Of a DNA stretch of 54,490 bases, positions 24,161-32,773 are shown one piece after another. The position numbers were made by a program, and so were the translations under genes. Origin of the DNA: Clostridia bacterium (GTDB lineage Bacteria > Bacillota > Clostridia > Christensenellales > UBA1242); the NCBI GenBank assembly GCA_017468205.1, contig JAFUJK010000058.1, forward strand, positions 1-54,490. Direction: 5' to 3'. Under the pieces are notes generated by a model. That model was not told the DNA's origin, ran no database searches, and saw only the letters and a list, made by a program, of their open reading frames with translations. Within the stretch, counting starts at the first letter, position 1. Each line of letters opens with the position of its first letter.

Positions 24161-25555
24161 TTGAGCAAAAAAGTAATAATATCGAAAGAGCATAAGGATT
24201 CAAAACAGCGCACAACAGAAGAGAAGATGCTGAAAAAAGAGGCAAAAGAGCGCGCTAGAGAAGTTGAATTAATAAAAAGAATGGAAGCCCGAAATATAAG
24301 GGAAAATTGGTTGCGACTTGACAATGCGGCGCTCATTTATCCCGCAATAGGTTCGGCTGAATGGAATTCAGTTTTTAGGCTTTGTGTGATTGTTGCTGAA
24401 AAAGTAAATCCACAATATCTTCAACAAGCGCTAGATGAAACATTGGTGAGATATCCATTCTTTAATGTATCATTATGTGATGGATTATTCTGGCACTATT
24501 TTCAGGTGTTGGACACAAAACCTAAAATTGAAAGAGAAGTTGACTATCCTTGTAGACCTTTCGTGTTTAATCGAAAAAACCAAATTTTTAGAGTGCTTTA
24601 TTTGGATAACAAAATATCGTTTGAAACTTTCCATTCACTTACTGATGGTGGTGGCGCAATTCAGTTTTTCAATACACTGTTAGTTAGATATTTTGAATTG
24701 TGCGGCACTCAATATGCTAATCTAAATAAATTTAACCTTAATGTTCGCGACCTGCCTTCCATTGAGGAAAGTGAGGATAGTTTTAGACGTTTCGCAACAA
24801 AAGGCAAATGTAAGCCACGAAAAGAAAGCGTGGCTTTTGCCATTAAAGGACCATTGGAAAATCCAAATATTTTAAAAGTTGTAACAGGCGTTGTGGACAT
24901 TGTTGAATTAAAAAGAATAGCCAAAGAGTTTGATGCAACAATCAATGAATTTTTAAGTGCCATTTACTTGAAGGTTATGATAGCAGAAAAGAGGCATCAG
25001 AACAAACAGCATAAAAATCCAGTAAAATTGAGTGTGCCAGTTAGTTTAAGACATTTCTATCCAACCAAAACAATGCGCAATTTTTCACAATATATCAATC
25101 TTGAAATACCTGTTGATAGGGAAGAAGGAACCTTTGCGATGTTGCTGGAAATCGTAAAGAAGCAATCAAAACAACTTAATAAGGATTATGTTCAACAAAG
25201 TATAAACACTAATGTAAAGAGCGAACGCAATTTCTTTGTGCGAATAATGCCGGTGTTTATTAAAGACCCTGTGCTAAAAATTGTCTATAATAGAGTTGGG
25301 GAACGCTTGTTTACAAGTACCATAAGTAATCTGGGTGTCTGCAAGTTGCCTGATGAACTGAATGATAAGATATTAAACTATCATTTTGTACTTGGTGCAA
25401 CAAAACTAAATAGAATAAATTTAACAGTTGGTACTTTTAATGGAAAATGTAGCTTAACATTCAGTACAAGACTGGTTGAAATGCGTGTAATACGTGATTT
25501 TTTCAAGACGTTAAGTGAACTTGGTTTAAAGGTTGAAGTCTTTTCAAATCTATAA
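24161..25555 (+). CDS. Alcohol-acetyltransferase/condensation-like protein
   Basis: A 464-residue protein of the chloramphenicol-acetyltransferase-like fold, closest to the bacterial AATase/condensation-type family. The catalytic HxxxDG motif is HSLTDGGG (158-165). The later part keeps the family layout, with VKLSVPVSLRHFYPTKTMRNFS (about 284-305) and TSTISNLGVC (about 383-392). A Lys/Glu-rich helix of about 45 residues precedes the domain. I choose TTG 24161, with GGAG 6 bases upstream, over the TTG at 24149 that directly abuts the previous stop. The acceptor is unknown. Pairing with a DUF6320 gene is a recurring arrangement in Bacillota and is seen here. Confidence 0.75.
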   Translation: MSKKVIISKEHKDSKQRTTEEKMLKKEAKERAREVELIKRMEARNIRENWLRLDNAALIYPAIGSAEWNSVFRLCVIVAEKVNPQYLQQALDETLVRYPFFNVSLCDGLFWHYFQVLDTKPKIEREVDYPCRPFVFNRKNQIFRVLYLDNKISFETFHSLTDGGGAIQFFNTLLVRYFELCGTQYANLNKFNLNVRDLPSIEESEDSFRRFATKGKCKPRKESVAFAIKGPLENPNILKVVTGVVDIVELKRIAKEFDATINEFLSAIYLKVMIAEKRHQNKQHKNPVKLSVPVSLRHFYPTKTMRNFSQYINLEIPVDREEGTFAMLLEIVKKQSKQLNKDYVQQSINTNVKSERNFFVRIMPVFIKDPVLKIVYNRVGERLFTSTISNLGVCKLPDELNDKILNYHFVLGATKLNRINLTVGTFNGKCSLTFSTRLVEMRVIRDFFKTLSELGLKVEVFSNL

Positions 25556-25565
25556 GGAGGGAAAA

Positions 25566-26231
25566 ATGGGATTTTGTGATAATTGTAAGATTGAAAACGA
25601 ACAAGGCAAATCTAATTGCCCATTGTGTGGAAAGTGCGTTGATGATAACGCGGAAAAGAAAAATAATTTCTATCCGCAATATAATCTTGTGCACGATAGA
25701 CGGGTTCCCGTTGTAAAAGTTTTGGAAAGGTTATTGTTGTTAGGTGTTGCGCTGTGTCTTGTTGTGAACCTATTGTTTGAAAAGACTGTGTCGTGGTCGT
25801 TGTATGTTACGATTGGGGCATTTCTTGCTTGGGTGTTGATTATTAGACCTATTAAGAAAATTTATAGTCCTGCGCAAATTTTAACTTCACAAGTTTTTTG
25901 GTTAACTGGATTTATGTTGTTTTTGGAATTATATACTCAAACGTGGGGCTGGGGAGTAATGTACGCAATCCCGTGTATGTGGATAGGCTATGGTGTAGTG
26001 GCAGGTATAATGTCTATTGTTAGTGGTTATGTAAATTTTGAGATGTTTAAACCTATGTTTATGATTTTGTTCTTATCTGTAATTTCATTAATTTTGTTAC
26101 TTTGCTTCGATTGTCCAGTAATGTGGCCAACAGTTGTTGCGTTTTTATTAAGTGTGTCCGAAATCGTTTTGATGTTTATGTTTAGATTTAAAAGGTCGCT
26201 TAGGTCTTTGAAAAAAGATTTTGGGATATAG
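25566..26231 (+). CDS. DUF6320 zinc-ribbon membrane protein
   Basis: A 221-residue protein. A zinc-ribbon head has two CxxC pairs (C4/C7 and C18/C21). Six hydrophobic segments follow at about 55-215, the plan of DUF6320 proteins. The start is ATG 25566 with AAGGAGG 5 bases upstream, overlapping the end of the acetyltransferase-like gene; an earlier frame start lacks such a site. The consistent link between DUF6320 and AATase-like genes suggests joint work at the membrane, but the reaction is unknown. It is followed 9 bases later by the next gene. Confidence 0.75.
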   Translation: MGFCDNCKIENEQGKSNCPLCGKCVDDNAEKKNNFYPQYNLVHDRRVPVVKVLERLLLLGVALCLVVNLLFEKTVSWSLYVTIGAFLAWVLIIRPIKKIYSPAQILTSQVFWLTGFMLFLELYTQTWGWGVMYAIPCMWIGYGVVAGIMSIVSGYVNFEMFKPMFMILFLSVISLILLLCFDCPVMWPTVVAFLLSVSEIVLMFMFRFKRSLRSLKKDFGI

Positions 26232-26240
26232 GAGGGAAAA

Positions 26241-26858
26241 ATGAATATAGAAAATTTGGTGAATTTTGATGCAAATGATTTCTTTATCGCGGATATTTCT
26301 GAAGTAGAATATGAAAATCAGCGAGTATTCTTTAATATTATTCGTGAGCAGTTTACAGAACTAAACCAAAAAGAAGATATCTTGCCCCAAGATGTTTTTG
26401 TTAGAGAGTATGCTCGTAAAATAATGGACGTGATTGAAATGGCTGCTGGTGGCTGTGTTCCTGCGCAGGATTTCCTTTGTTACATTTATAAGCGTGGTAT
26501 TGATGGGCTTATGCCTAGCAATCTTGTTCGCGCTCACGAGTGGGGGATATTGGCTGTTAGTAATGGTAGTAAATTGTCAATAGAGCGTCTTAGGTTGTTT
26601 TATGAATCAATGTTTGACTACGTAGCTGATAGTGGAACAATAGAAAGTATATTGATTAAAAATAAATTGAATGAAGATAATATAGCAGATTTTGTAGCAC
26701 AGAATTATAGTATATTGTTGCTTGAAGAAATGAAAATAGACTTGCTTACAGTTGCAAAAAAGGTGCTGGTTGATGATGAAAATTTTATTAGATTTAATTA
26801 TGATGCAGAACAAGCAAACAAGAAAGTCTTGCCAAAATTGCTAGAATTAATCGCATAA
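26241..26858 (+). CDS. Sel1-like helical protein (tentative)
   Basis: A 205-residue soluble helical protein. The middle segment (about 72-122) follows a Sel1-like pattern: AAGGCVPAQDFLCYIYKRG, then ALxW-like RAHEWGILAVSNGSKLS. Only one to one-and-a-half repeats are visible, so the assignment is weak. AGGAGG lies upstream of ATG 26241. It is the last gene of the presumed operon from 20681; a strong terminator lies at 26911. Sel1 proteins often bind partner proteins at the envelope, which would fit the neighbours, but this is inference. Confidence 0.55.
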   Translation: MNIENLVNFDANDFFIADISEVEYENQRVFFNIIREQFTELNQKEDILPQDVFVREYARKIMDVIEMAAGGCVPAQDFLCYIYKRGIDGLMPSNLVRAHEWGILAVSNGSKLSIERLRLFYESMFDYVADSGTIESILIKNKLNEDNIADFVAQNYSILLLEEMKIDLLTVAKKVLVDDENFIRFNYDAEQANKKVLPKLLELIA

Positions 26859-26861
26859 AAT

Positions 26862-26897
26862 AGGTACTATGCAATGCATAATACCTATGCATAGTAC
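26862..26897 (+). repeat. Overlapping inverted repeats before the terminator
   Basis: Two exclusive hairpins can form. AGGTACTATGC (26862-26872) pairs with GCATAATACCT with one mismatch, or GTACTATGCA (26864-26873) pairs perfectly with TGCATAGTAC (26888-26897). They lie between the stop at 26858 and the terminator. Confidence 0.55.
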
Positions 26898-26910
26898 TAT
26901 AAAAACTCTT

Positions 26911-26945
26911 AAAAACCGTTATTTTTTGATAAAATAGCGGTTTTT
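26911..26945 (+). terminator. Terminator after the Sel1-like gene
   Basis: A 15-bp stem, AAAAACCGTTATTTT against AAAATAGCGGTTTTT (one G-T pair), with a 5-base loop. Confidence 0.85.
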
Positions 26946-26956
26946 GTTATTATTAT

Positions 26957-26985
26957 GTATAGTTTTAACATTGTTATATATACTA
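26957..26985 (+). promoter_or_regulatory. Possible sigma-G-type promoter of the spoVT-like gene
   Basis: GTATA (26957-26961), about 17 bases, then TATACTA (26979-26985). This resembles the forespore sigma-F/G consensus (GHATR then CATnnTA). No good sigma-A -35 is visible. It fits the known sigma-G control of spoVT but remains tentative. Confidence 0.35.
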
Positions 26986-27011
26986 ATAACAAAAGTATAA
27001 GGAGTTAAAAA

Positions 27012-27533
27012 ATGGCTGACGACAAGAAAGGAATGTTACGACACGTTGATGTATTGGGAAGGGTAGTTATACCTCGCGAAGTGCGAAAAGCTTTAAGGAT
27101 AAATTATGGTGATTTGATGGAGTTTTGCGCTTGCTCAAATCAGCAGGTTGTTATGAGAAAATTTCATCTAATAAGGGAAATAGCAGAACTTGCTAACTCC
27201 GTAGTTCGTGTTGCACGACTTGGAAGAAATTGTGATATTTACATATTGGATACGGAAAAAGTTGTATCCAAAAATGGCGAAAATTTACAATCAGAAAGTG
27301 ATATTACAGAGGATATTTTGAAAGTTTTAAATAGCAGGCAAGAAGTTGAAATTAATGAAAGAATTTCACTTGCAAAATATATAAATTTTGATAATCCAAT
27401 TATAATTGTTCCAGTTATTTCTGCTGGCGATGTGCTTGGTGGAGTTGTTGTAAGTGCGCATATTTTGGACGAGGAAATGAAGCAATCGGCGCGTGAAATT
27501 TCAAAATTTCTTGGTGATTATTTTGCTTCTTAA
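27012..27533 (+). CDS. spoVT: SpoVT-like AbrB/GAF transcription regulator
   Basis: A 173-residue DNA-binding protein with the SpoVT architecture. The N-terminal AbrB swapped-hairpin domain (about 6-52) is typical: RHVDVLGRVVIPREVRKALRI. A C-terminal GAF-like domain (about 60-170) contains the strand PIIIVPVISAGDVLGGVVV. SpoVT tunes late forespore gene expression in Bacillus. AAGGAG lies upstream of ATG 27012. It appears monocistronic, with a strong terminator. Many clostridia carry several SpoVT-like paralogues, so orthology is likely rather than proven. Confidence 0.85.
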   Translation: MADDKKGMLRHVDVLGRVVIPREVRKALRINYGDLMEFCACSNQQVVMRKFHLIREIAELANSVVRVARLGRNCDIYILDTEKVVSKNGENLQSESDITEDILKVLNSRQEVEINERISLAKYINFDNPIIIVPVISAGDVLGGVVVSAHILDEEMKQSAREISKFLGDYFAS

Positions 27534-27563
27534 TTATCAGGAATTAATAATATTTAAAAATAA

Positions 27564-27589
27564 GAAAACGCTCAATTTTGAGCGTTTTC
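27564..27589 (+). terminator. Terminator after the spoVT-like gene
   Basis: GAAAACGCTCAA pairs with TTGAGCGTTTTC around a 2-base loop. It may also serve the convergent gene ending at 27646. The phrase TTTTTAATCACTAT is repeated directly just after it, about 20 bases apart. Confidence 0.8.
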
Positions 27590-27645
27590 CTGCTGTTTTT
27601 AATCACTATCTTGTATTTTTTAATCACTATACGTCATATTTCTAA

Positions 27646-28827
27646 TTATCTAACGCGACCATTTTTTAAGTCAATAGTAACTTTTGTGTGTTCTTTTTCT
27701 CTTTCAATAATTTCTTCTTGTTGGACTTTTTTATCTTTTGAAATGTAGTTTGTAATGTTGGCAAATTGTGTTTGAATTTTATTGCTGAGTTTGTGTAATG
27801 CTAAGCCACCTTTGCCATTGCGACCAAAGTAGTCTTGAGCCTTGCTTGCGATTGCTGCTGTACCAACTGCAATCAATGCACCCGAGATACCTATGTCAAG
27901 AGCATCTTGTAATTGAATGGTGCTTGTATCAAGAGGACTGGTTGATAACTCGTCGAGTAGGTCATTAGCGGAAACTTTACTACTTACTCCATAGCGTTCA
28001 AGTCCTTCGGCGGTCATTGGCTCTGGTGCAACGTGGTTCATAAAGTCTTCTTTAAATAATACTTTTGATAATGTATCATAAAAACCAGAATATTCTTGTT
28101 CGGTTCGAGGAAATTGAATCTCTGTGTCGAGCATTTCGTTTATATTAATGCCTTGATTCAAAAGTTCGTTAGAGAATGCTGAAATAAGTTCTTTTGTTAT
28201 GAAATTTTGCAAATCCATCTCATAATATATAATTTTAGATATTTGCTCAACTGGAAGTTCTACAGAATCTCCATAGTTTAGTTCTGGTGGCAAATCTGGT
28301 ACAGAAGTATACATATAATCATACAATTCTTCAGTTGTAGCAAAACCACGTTCATTTGCAAATTTTGTAAGTGTATCATATTTTGAACTATATGCTGTAT
28401 CATACCAGTCCATCATTCTGTTATATAAATCGGGATTGTTTTTTTGTAAGTTGTGCCAAGAATTAACAAGTTCAACATTATTACCATAGTAATAATCAAT
28501 ATTTTCACCAAGGTCTATCCATGGGGTGCCCATTTGTAATGCGTTCAAAGCGTTTAAATGGAATTGATAAGCAACCTCTTGTTGCGCTTGGTCTTTAAGT
28601 GTCAAATAAGCGTTGGTAAGGCAGTTGTCGCGCGCTACATTGTATTCAATCACTGATTTTACAGCCCACGCAGTGAAAGCTGAACCGCCTAAAATGTAAG
28701 GCACGGCTTTTCTAACTTTTGCAGGGAAGCCATCAAGTTTGCGGTCAATAGCTTTCATTTGCTTGTAATAGTCTTTCATTCGCTTTTTGCTTGCGTCGTT
28801 TTTTAAAGATAAATCATTTTTGTCCAT
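27646..28827 (-). CDS. Unrecognised membrane protein, 393 aa, behind a poly-C promoter
   Basis: Not recognised. A basic cytosolic-looking N-terminus (1-38) leads to a hydrophobic segment (about 40-60, AVPYILGGSAFTAWAV). A long hydrophilic, helical, acidic region with many Asn, Tyr and Leu residues follows (about 65-305). A second hydrophobic segment (about 309-330, IGISGALIAVGTAAIA) is next, then a basic-acidic C-terminal tail. The likely topology is a roughly 250-residue loop between two membrane helices. No enzymatic motif is seen. AAGGGG precedes ATG 28827. The promoter about 90 bases upstream has an 11-base homopolymer in its spacer, so expression may switch on and off. Converges on the spoVT-like gene. 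Confidence 0.65.
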   Translation of the reverse strand: MDKNDLSLKNDASKKRMKDYYKQMKAIDRKLDGFPAKVRKAVPYILGGSAFTAWAVKSVIEYNVARDNCLTNAYLTLKDQAQQEVAYQFHLNALNALQMGTPWIDLGENIDYYYGNNVELVNSWHNLQKNNPDLYNRMMDWYDTAYSSKYDTLTKFANERGFATTEELYDYMYTSVPDLPPELNYGDSVELPVEQISKIIYYEMDLQNFITKELISAFSNELLNQGININEMLDTEIQFPRTEQEYSGFYDTLSKVLFKEDFMNHVAPEPMTAEGLERYGVSSKVSANDLLDELSTSPLDTSTIQLQDALDIGISGALIAVGTAAIASKAQDYFGRNGKGGLALHKLSNKIQTQFANITNYISKDKKVQQEEIIEREKEHTKVTIDLKNGRVR

Positions 28828-28921
28828 AGGTTTTCCCCTTTTTTATTTAGATATTAGTGTTAATATTGACTCAAAATAGTGAAAAAATTCAATTTTAAGC
28901 CATAAATCACCACTTGTGCAC

Positions 28922-28950
28922 ATTATAACATATTAGGGGGGGGGGGCAAC
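28922..28950 (-). promoter_or_regulatory. Promoter with an 11-bp homopolymer in the spacer (possible phase variation)
   Basis: Read on the minus strand: TTGCCC (28949-28944) as -35, then eight further C residues plus TAATATGT, then TATAAT (28927-28922) with an extended TG. The C11 tract (28936-28946) therefore fills half of the 16-base spacer. Changes in tract length would alter promoter strength, the mechanism known for Neisseria porA and opc. This is the only such tract seen in the window. Confidence 0.5.
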
Positions 28951-29079
28951 TTTTTTGCTATGAAAAACTTGAAAAAATGTGGAAAAGTTGCGTTTTTTAT
29001 GATTTTGCTCATTTTTTCGTAGTTTTTTTGTTTTTTAAAAGGAAAATTGACTAATATTTATTAAAAATGAAATGTAGGG

Positions 29080-29106
29080 AAAACAAAAAACAAGGCTTTC
29101 GCCTTG
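29080..29106 (-). terminator. Terminator after the PH-domain gene
   Basis: CAAGGC pairs with GCCTTG around GAAA, then a T-rich run on the minus strand. Confidence 0.8.
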
Positions 29107-29109
29107 AAT

Positions 29110-29505
29110 TTAGAATTGCATTTCGCCGTATTGCACATTGCGCGACTTACGGTCATCTTCGATAAGTTCATTGATGATATTGCGGACTTTTGAAGGGTTC
29201 TTAATGCGAACCAAGTCCATATGGTCGTCTGATGCATCTTTACAATAAACTTTCAGCGTACCAGTACCCCAGAATTTATTAGTAAATGATTCAAAAATTG
29301 TAGTGTCGTCAATACGGAAAATGTTAACTTCTTCAACGTGAGTAGTAAAGAAACCGATATCAGCAATCAATTTCACCCATTTGCCAGGTTTTTTTACAAT
29401 GCTATAACGAGTGAAGGAAAGTGGGAGGCCACACCAACGTTTGCGGTCGTGCCACAATTCAACGCAATCTTCGCCGTATTTATATGACGCTTTTGATTTT
29501 GACAT
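29110..29505 (-). CDS. Small bacterial PH-domain-like protein
   Basis: A 131-residue soluble protein that reads like a single bacterial pleckstrin-homology (bPH) domain. A series of short beta strands runs from about residue 28 (FTRYSIVKK) through HVEEVNIFRIDD (about 56-67) and GTLKVYCKDA (about 82-91), and the closing helix is PSKVRNIINELIEDDRK (about 104-120). Such proteins are usually of unknown role. AGAGG lies upstream of the ATG. A possible promoter (TTTACT-17-TATCAT with extended TG) lies in the 75-base gap to the methyltransferase gene, so it may be expressed alone. Confidence 0.65.
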   Translation of the reverse strand: MSKSKASYKYGEDCVELWHDRKRWCGLPLSFTRYSIVKKPGKWVKLIADIGFFTTHVEEVNIFRIDDTTIFESFTNKFWGTGTLKVYCKDASDDHMDLVRIKNPSKVRNIINELIEDDRKSRNVQYGEMQF

Positions 29506-29580
29506 ATTGTATACCTCTAATATAAGATTTTAGTTATGATATCATATTTTATGATAAAAGTAAATAATTTTTGCTAAATT

Positions 29581-30363
29581 TTAATTTTTTCTACATATAT
29601 ATAGCATATGTGAACTTAAACCTTGATGGTCAAGTCGTTCGCAAGTGGATAGATGCCAATCATTAAATAATTTGAATTCATCATCGCTCATTTCTTCGAT
29701 TTTTTCAGCAATTTTGAGAGCAATGCCATCTGCGGAAACATTTTTTAGGTGAGTAACGGGCAATTTTTTGAATTGTTTTTCAAAATCTTCAATAAAATAA
29801 CTGCCAAAAATGTGCTCGGGAGCTGGTTTAATTGTACCGCGCTTATCTATTCGTGGCAAAAGGTCAAAGATTTCGTGGTGCATAAAACCGCCGTACAAAA
29901 TCACATCGGAACAGGTGATGTAGGCAAAAAAGATTATGCCATTTGGTTTGCAGACTCGGATGCTTTCTTTAATTGCTTTTAATCTGTCTTTTTCGGTGTA
30001 CAAGTGATACATAGGCCCAAGATTGAGAACAACATCAAAAGAGTTGTCGTCAAATTTTGATAGGTCAAGCGCGTTGCCTTGGTGTGCTGTGAGGTTGTCT
30101 AGTCCTTTGGAATTTTTGATTAACACATCAAGATTGTTTTGTAACAACTCTACTGCGGTAACAGTATATCCTTCTTTTGCAAGCTGAATTGAATATGCGC
30201 CAGTTGAAGCCCCGAGTTCGAGAATGCTAGCGCGCTTTTTTGCGTATTTGTGAATGTAGTGCATCGTTGTAATATATTCAAGTTTGTGTGCTCGGCTTAA
30301 ATTAAATCGAGCATCTTCATCGTGCGTGTTATAAAAATCTTCTAAATATTTGTTTTTATTCAT
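29581..30363 (-). CDS. Class I SAM-dependent methyltransferase
   Basis: A 260-residue methyltransferase of the UbiE/Methyltransf_25 type. SAM-binding motif I is ILELGASTGAYS (about 44-55), the acidic residue of motif II lies in VTAVEL (about 68-73), and motif IV is FDVVLNLGPMYHL (about 108-120). The substrate-binding C-terminal half is not diagnostic. AGAGG lies before ATG 30363, and only 8 bases separate it from the oxidoreductase gene, so the two are probably co-transcribed. The substrate is not known. Confidence 0.85.
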   Translation of the reverse strand: MNKNKYLEDFYNTHDEDARFNLSRAHKLEYITTMHYIHKYAKKRASILELGASTGAYSIQLAKEGYTVTAVELLQNNLDVLIKNSKGLDNLTAHQGNALDLSKFDDNSFDVVLNLGPMYHLYTEKDRLKAIKESIRVCKPNGIIFFAYITCSDVILYGGFMHHEIFDLLPRIDKRGTIKPAPEHIFGSYFIEDFEKQFKKLPVTHLKNVSADGIALKIAEKIEEMSDDEFKLFNDWHLSTCERLDHQGLSSHMLYICRKN

Positions 30364-30371
30364 TTTTACCT

Positions 30372-32627
30372 CTAAATTTCGCGAGCGACACGGAATGCAC
30401 TCTTTGTTGCCATAAATATTTTGCCAGGCTTAATGGCATCACCGATACGGCAAACGTGAGGAACTGCTTGCGTTTCAATTAAATTATAATATAGTTCATC
30501 AAGTGGTTTTGTGCCAAGTGCAAGAATTACAAGGTCTGCTGGAAGCATTTTTTCTTCTGTTCGTGTTTTTATTTTAGGCGCAAGAGGATTTTTTATGTTG
30601 TCGGGTAATATTGCTTGCCAAGTATTGTATGGGTTTGGAACAGAACTGTGAGTGTTTTTTCTAATTATAACACCCTCAGGTTTTATACTGATTACGGTAC
30701 TTAAATTATGCGTAACGATACCAGCCTTATCAAGGTAGTGGAGAATGTGTCCGCGGTTGGCTGTACAAGTGTCCGCCATAAGATTTGCAGTCATTTCGAC
30801 AATTTGTACATTTTTCTTTAATTCAATTCCAGCCCAATATGCTGTTTCGCAACCAGAATCGCCACCGCCGATTATAACAATATTGTTTGCCTTTTTCACG
30901 ATTTCAGGGTTTAACAATGCTTCGGTTACAGTAACAACATTCTTGCTTTCAACACCATCAATCGCAGGCTTAACTATGTGGCTGCCTGTTGCGATAACAA
31001 CACTGTCAAATTTGCCCTTCAAATCAGATACGCTTGCAGTAGTGTTAAGTTTTAGGGTAAAGTTTGAGTGTTTTTCAAGTGATTTTACTTCATTTTCTAA
31101 AAATTCAATGTAATTTGCAATTTCATATTTAATTTTAGGAACACCGCCAGCACGCAATGTTCCGCCAATTTCTTTTTGTGCTTCAAAAAGTGTTACAGTG
31201 TGTCCGCGCGCAACAAGAACTTTTGATGCAGTAATTCCCGCAGGTCCCGCACCTATAACCGCAACTTTTTTCTTGTGAGGTGCTGGTTGGATTGTGCTAG
31301 AAAACACTTCTTCAAATGATGTGCGTGGATTAACTGCGCATTGAGGGTGACCGCCATCTACAAATTCACGAATACAAGCCTCGTGACAACCTATACAAGG
31401 GCGGATTTTTGAGCATTCGCCAGCGTAGGCTTTGTTTGGCCATTCAGGGTCAGCAAGAAGTGGGCGTGCTAGCATAATCATATCACATTTTTCATCGCGC
31501 AAGGCTTTTTCAGCAAGGTCTGGATATCCTAATTTGCCGACAGCAACAACTGGCACAGGTTGACCAGCATTAGATAAAATTTTATTTGCTTTAAAATAGT
31601 CTTTTACAATTTCTGCCACATCCAAGTAACAACCACTTGGCATACTTGCAGGTGGGTGAGGAAGCCACCAGTTGTCATAACAACCGAGGTCAACGTCGAA
31701 CATATCAACACCAGCCTTGACTAGGTTTGTCATATAGTCGAGAGTTTGTTGAATTGTGCGTTCATTGCGGAATTTTTTCAGACTTTTTACTTTATTAATA
31801 TCTTCCTTATATGTTGCGTTAAGAGCCAAAGAAAGGTCGATTCTATACATAATAGGGTAGTCATCGCCCACACGTGCGCGAATTTCTTTTACTATATCAA
31901 TTCCAAAACGTTGCCAATCTGAATATTTGCCCATAGAACGGCGGTTGTAGGCTGGGTTTGTCAGTTGTTCAAGCAAATAACCTTCGTGTCCGTGGAGATA
32001 AACCCCGTCAATGTTTAATGATTTTGCATCAGCCGCAGCTTGCCCAAAATTTTTGACAATTTTATTTAATTTTCCGCTACTTATACGTTTGCAAGGGATT
32101 TGCGGAATGTAAAAATTTGGATTCCAAGAAGCGCTTACAGGCAACTTGAATTGCGTAAGCAAGCATTGAGGGTTTCCTACTCTGCCAAGACCTGCGGTGA
32201 GTTGTATAAAAATGTGTGAACCATGAGAGTGAACACCTGCGGCAATTTCGCGCCAACCTGAATAAACAGTGCGTGAGCGGTCAATGCGTGGAAAATAACT
32301 TAAATCTCCCAACTCTTTTACTGTGGCGTCAATATTAAAACTTACAGGTACCAAACCTGTTGTAATTAAGCCAACTCCACCTTTTGCACGTTCGGTGAAA
32401 TAACTAATCATTTTTTGGCTAGGGCGTCCGTTTTCCTCTGCCATATTTATGTTGCCCATAGGTCCCATTACAAGCCTATTTTTAATGGTTAATTTATTAA
32501 TTACTATTGGTCTAAACATAGAGGTGTAAGGATAGAGTTTGTTGGTCATTTTTGGTGCATCAAAACCATGTTCCCACCACGCTCCCAAAGAGTCATCAAG
32601 GTCATATAAAATTTTATCGTTTACCAT
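30372..32627 (-). CDS. Old-Yellow-Enzyme/FAD-dependent NADH:flavin oxidoreductase (2-enoate/2,4-dienoyl-CoA reductase type)
   Basis: A 751-residue multidomain reductase. The N-terminal FMN TIM barrel (about 35-405) has the active-site segment HGHEGYLLEQ (212-221). A 4Fe-4S site has Cys 411, 414, 418 and 430. An FAD domain begins with GAGPAG (459-464), and an NAD(P)H domain has GGGDSG (587-592). This is the layout of FadH, 2-enoate reductases and bile-acid BaiCD-type enzymes; the substrate cannot be read off. It is about 80 residues longer than FadH. ATG 32627 is preferred over 32639, since GGAG precedes it by 6 bases. The promoter TTGCTT-17-TATAAT is at 32684-32656. The methyltransferase gene follows in the same unit. 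Confidence 0.88.
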   Translation of the reverse strand: MVNDKILYDLDDSLGAWWEHGFDAPKMTNKLYPYTSMFRPIVINKLTIKNRLVMGPMGNINMAEENGRPSQKMISYFTERAKGGVGLITTGLVPVSFNIDATVKELGDLSYFPRIDRSRTVYSGWREIAAGVHSHGSHIFIQLTAGLGRVGNPQCLLTQFKLPVSASWNPNFYIPQIPCKRISSGKLNKIVKNFGQAAADAKSLNIDGVYLHGHEGYLLEQLTNPAYNRRSMGKYSDWQRFGIDIVKEIRARVGDDYPIMYRIDLSLALNATYKEDINKVKSLKKFRNERTIQQTLDYMTNLVKAGVDMFDVDLGCYDNWWLPHPPASMPSGCYLDVAEIVKDYFKANKILSNAGQPVPVVAVGKLGYPDLAEKALRDEKCDMIMLARPLLADPEWPNKAYAGECSKIRPCIGCHEACIREFVDGGHPQCAVNPRTSFEEVFSSTIQPAPHKKKVAVIGAGPAGITASKVLVARGHTVTLFEAQKEIGGTLRAGGVPKIKYEIANYIEFLENEVKSLEKHSNFTLKLNTTASVSDLKGKFDSVVIATGSHIVKPAIDGVESKNVVTVTEALLNPEIVKKANNIVIIGGGDSGCETAYWAGIELKKNVQIVEMTANLMADTCTANRGHILHYLDKAGIVTHNLSTVISIKPEGVIIRKNTHSSVPNPYNTWQAILPDNIKNPLAPKIKTRTEEKMLPADLVILALGTKPLDELYYNLIETQAVPHVCRIGDAIKPGKIFMATKSAFRVAREI

Positions 32628-32655
32628 ATCATTCTCCATTTATTTTTTTACTAAA

Positions 32656-32684
32656 ATTATACAATTTTTGCTATTTTAAAGCAA
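32656..32684 (-). promoter_or_regulatory. Promoter of the oxidoreductase-methyltransferase unit
   Basis: Minus strand: TTGCTT (32684-32679), a 17-base spacer and TATAAT (32661-32656). Confidence 0.7.
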
Positions 32685-32773
32685 CTAATTTGACGTATTT
32701 TTGAATATTTTGTCTTATTTTTTTGAAATACTAAAAATAGTCGTTAATAATTTGAAATTATGCGCTATTTCAT

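Noticed and set aside
27590..27635. Direct repeat TTTTTAATCACTAT, two copies
   Set aside because: Only two short copies with no array, so not CRISPR; no flanking mobile-element genes.
28946..28998. Inverted repeat GCAACTTTT / AAAAGTTGC followed by T residues next to the poly-G tract
   Set aside because: The loop of about 28 bases is too long for a typical terminator and no plus-strand gene precedes it.
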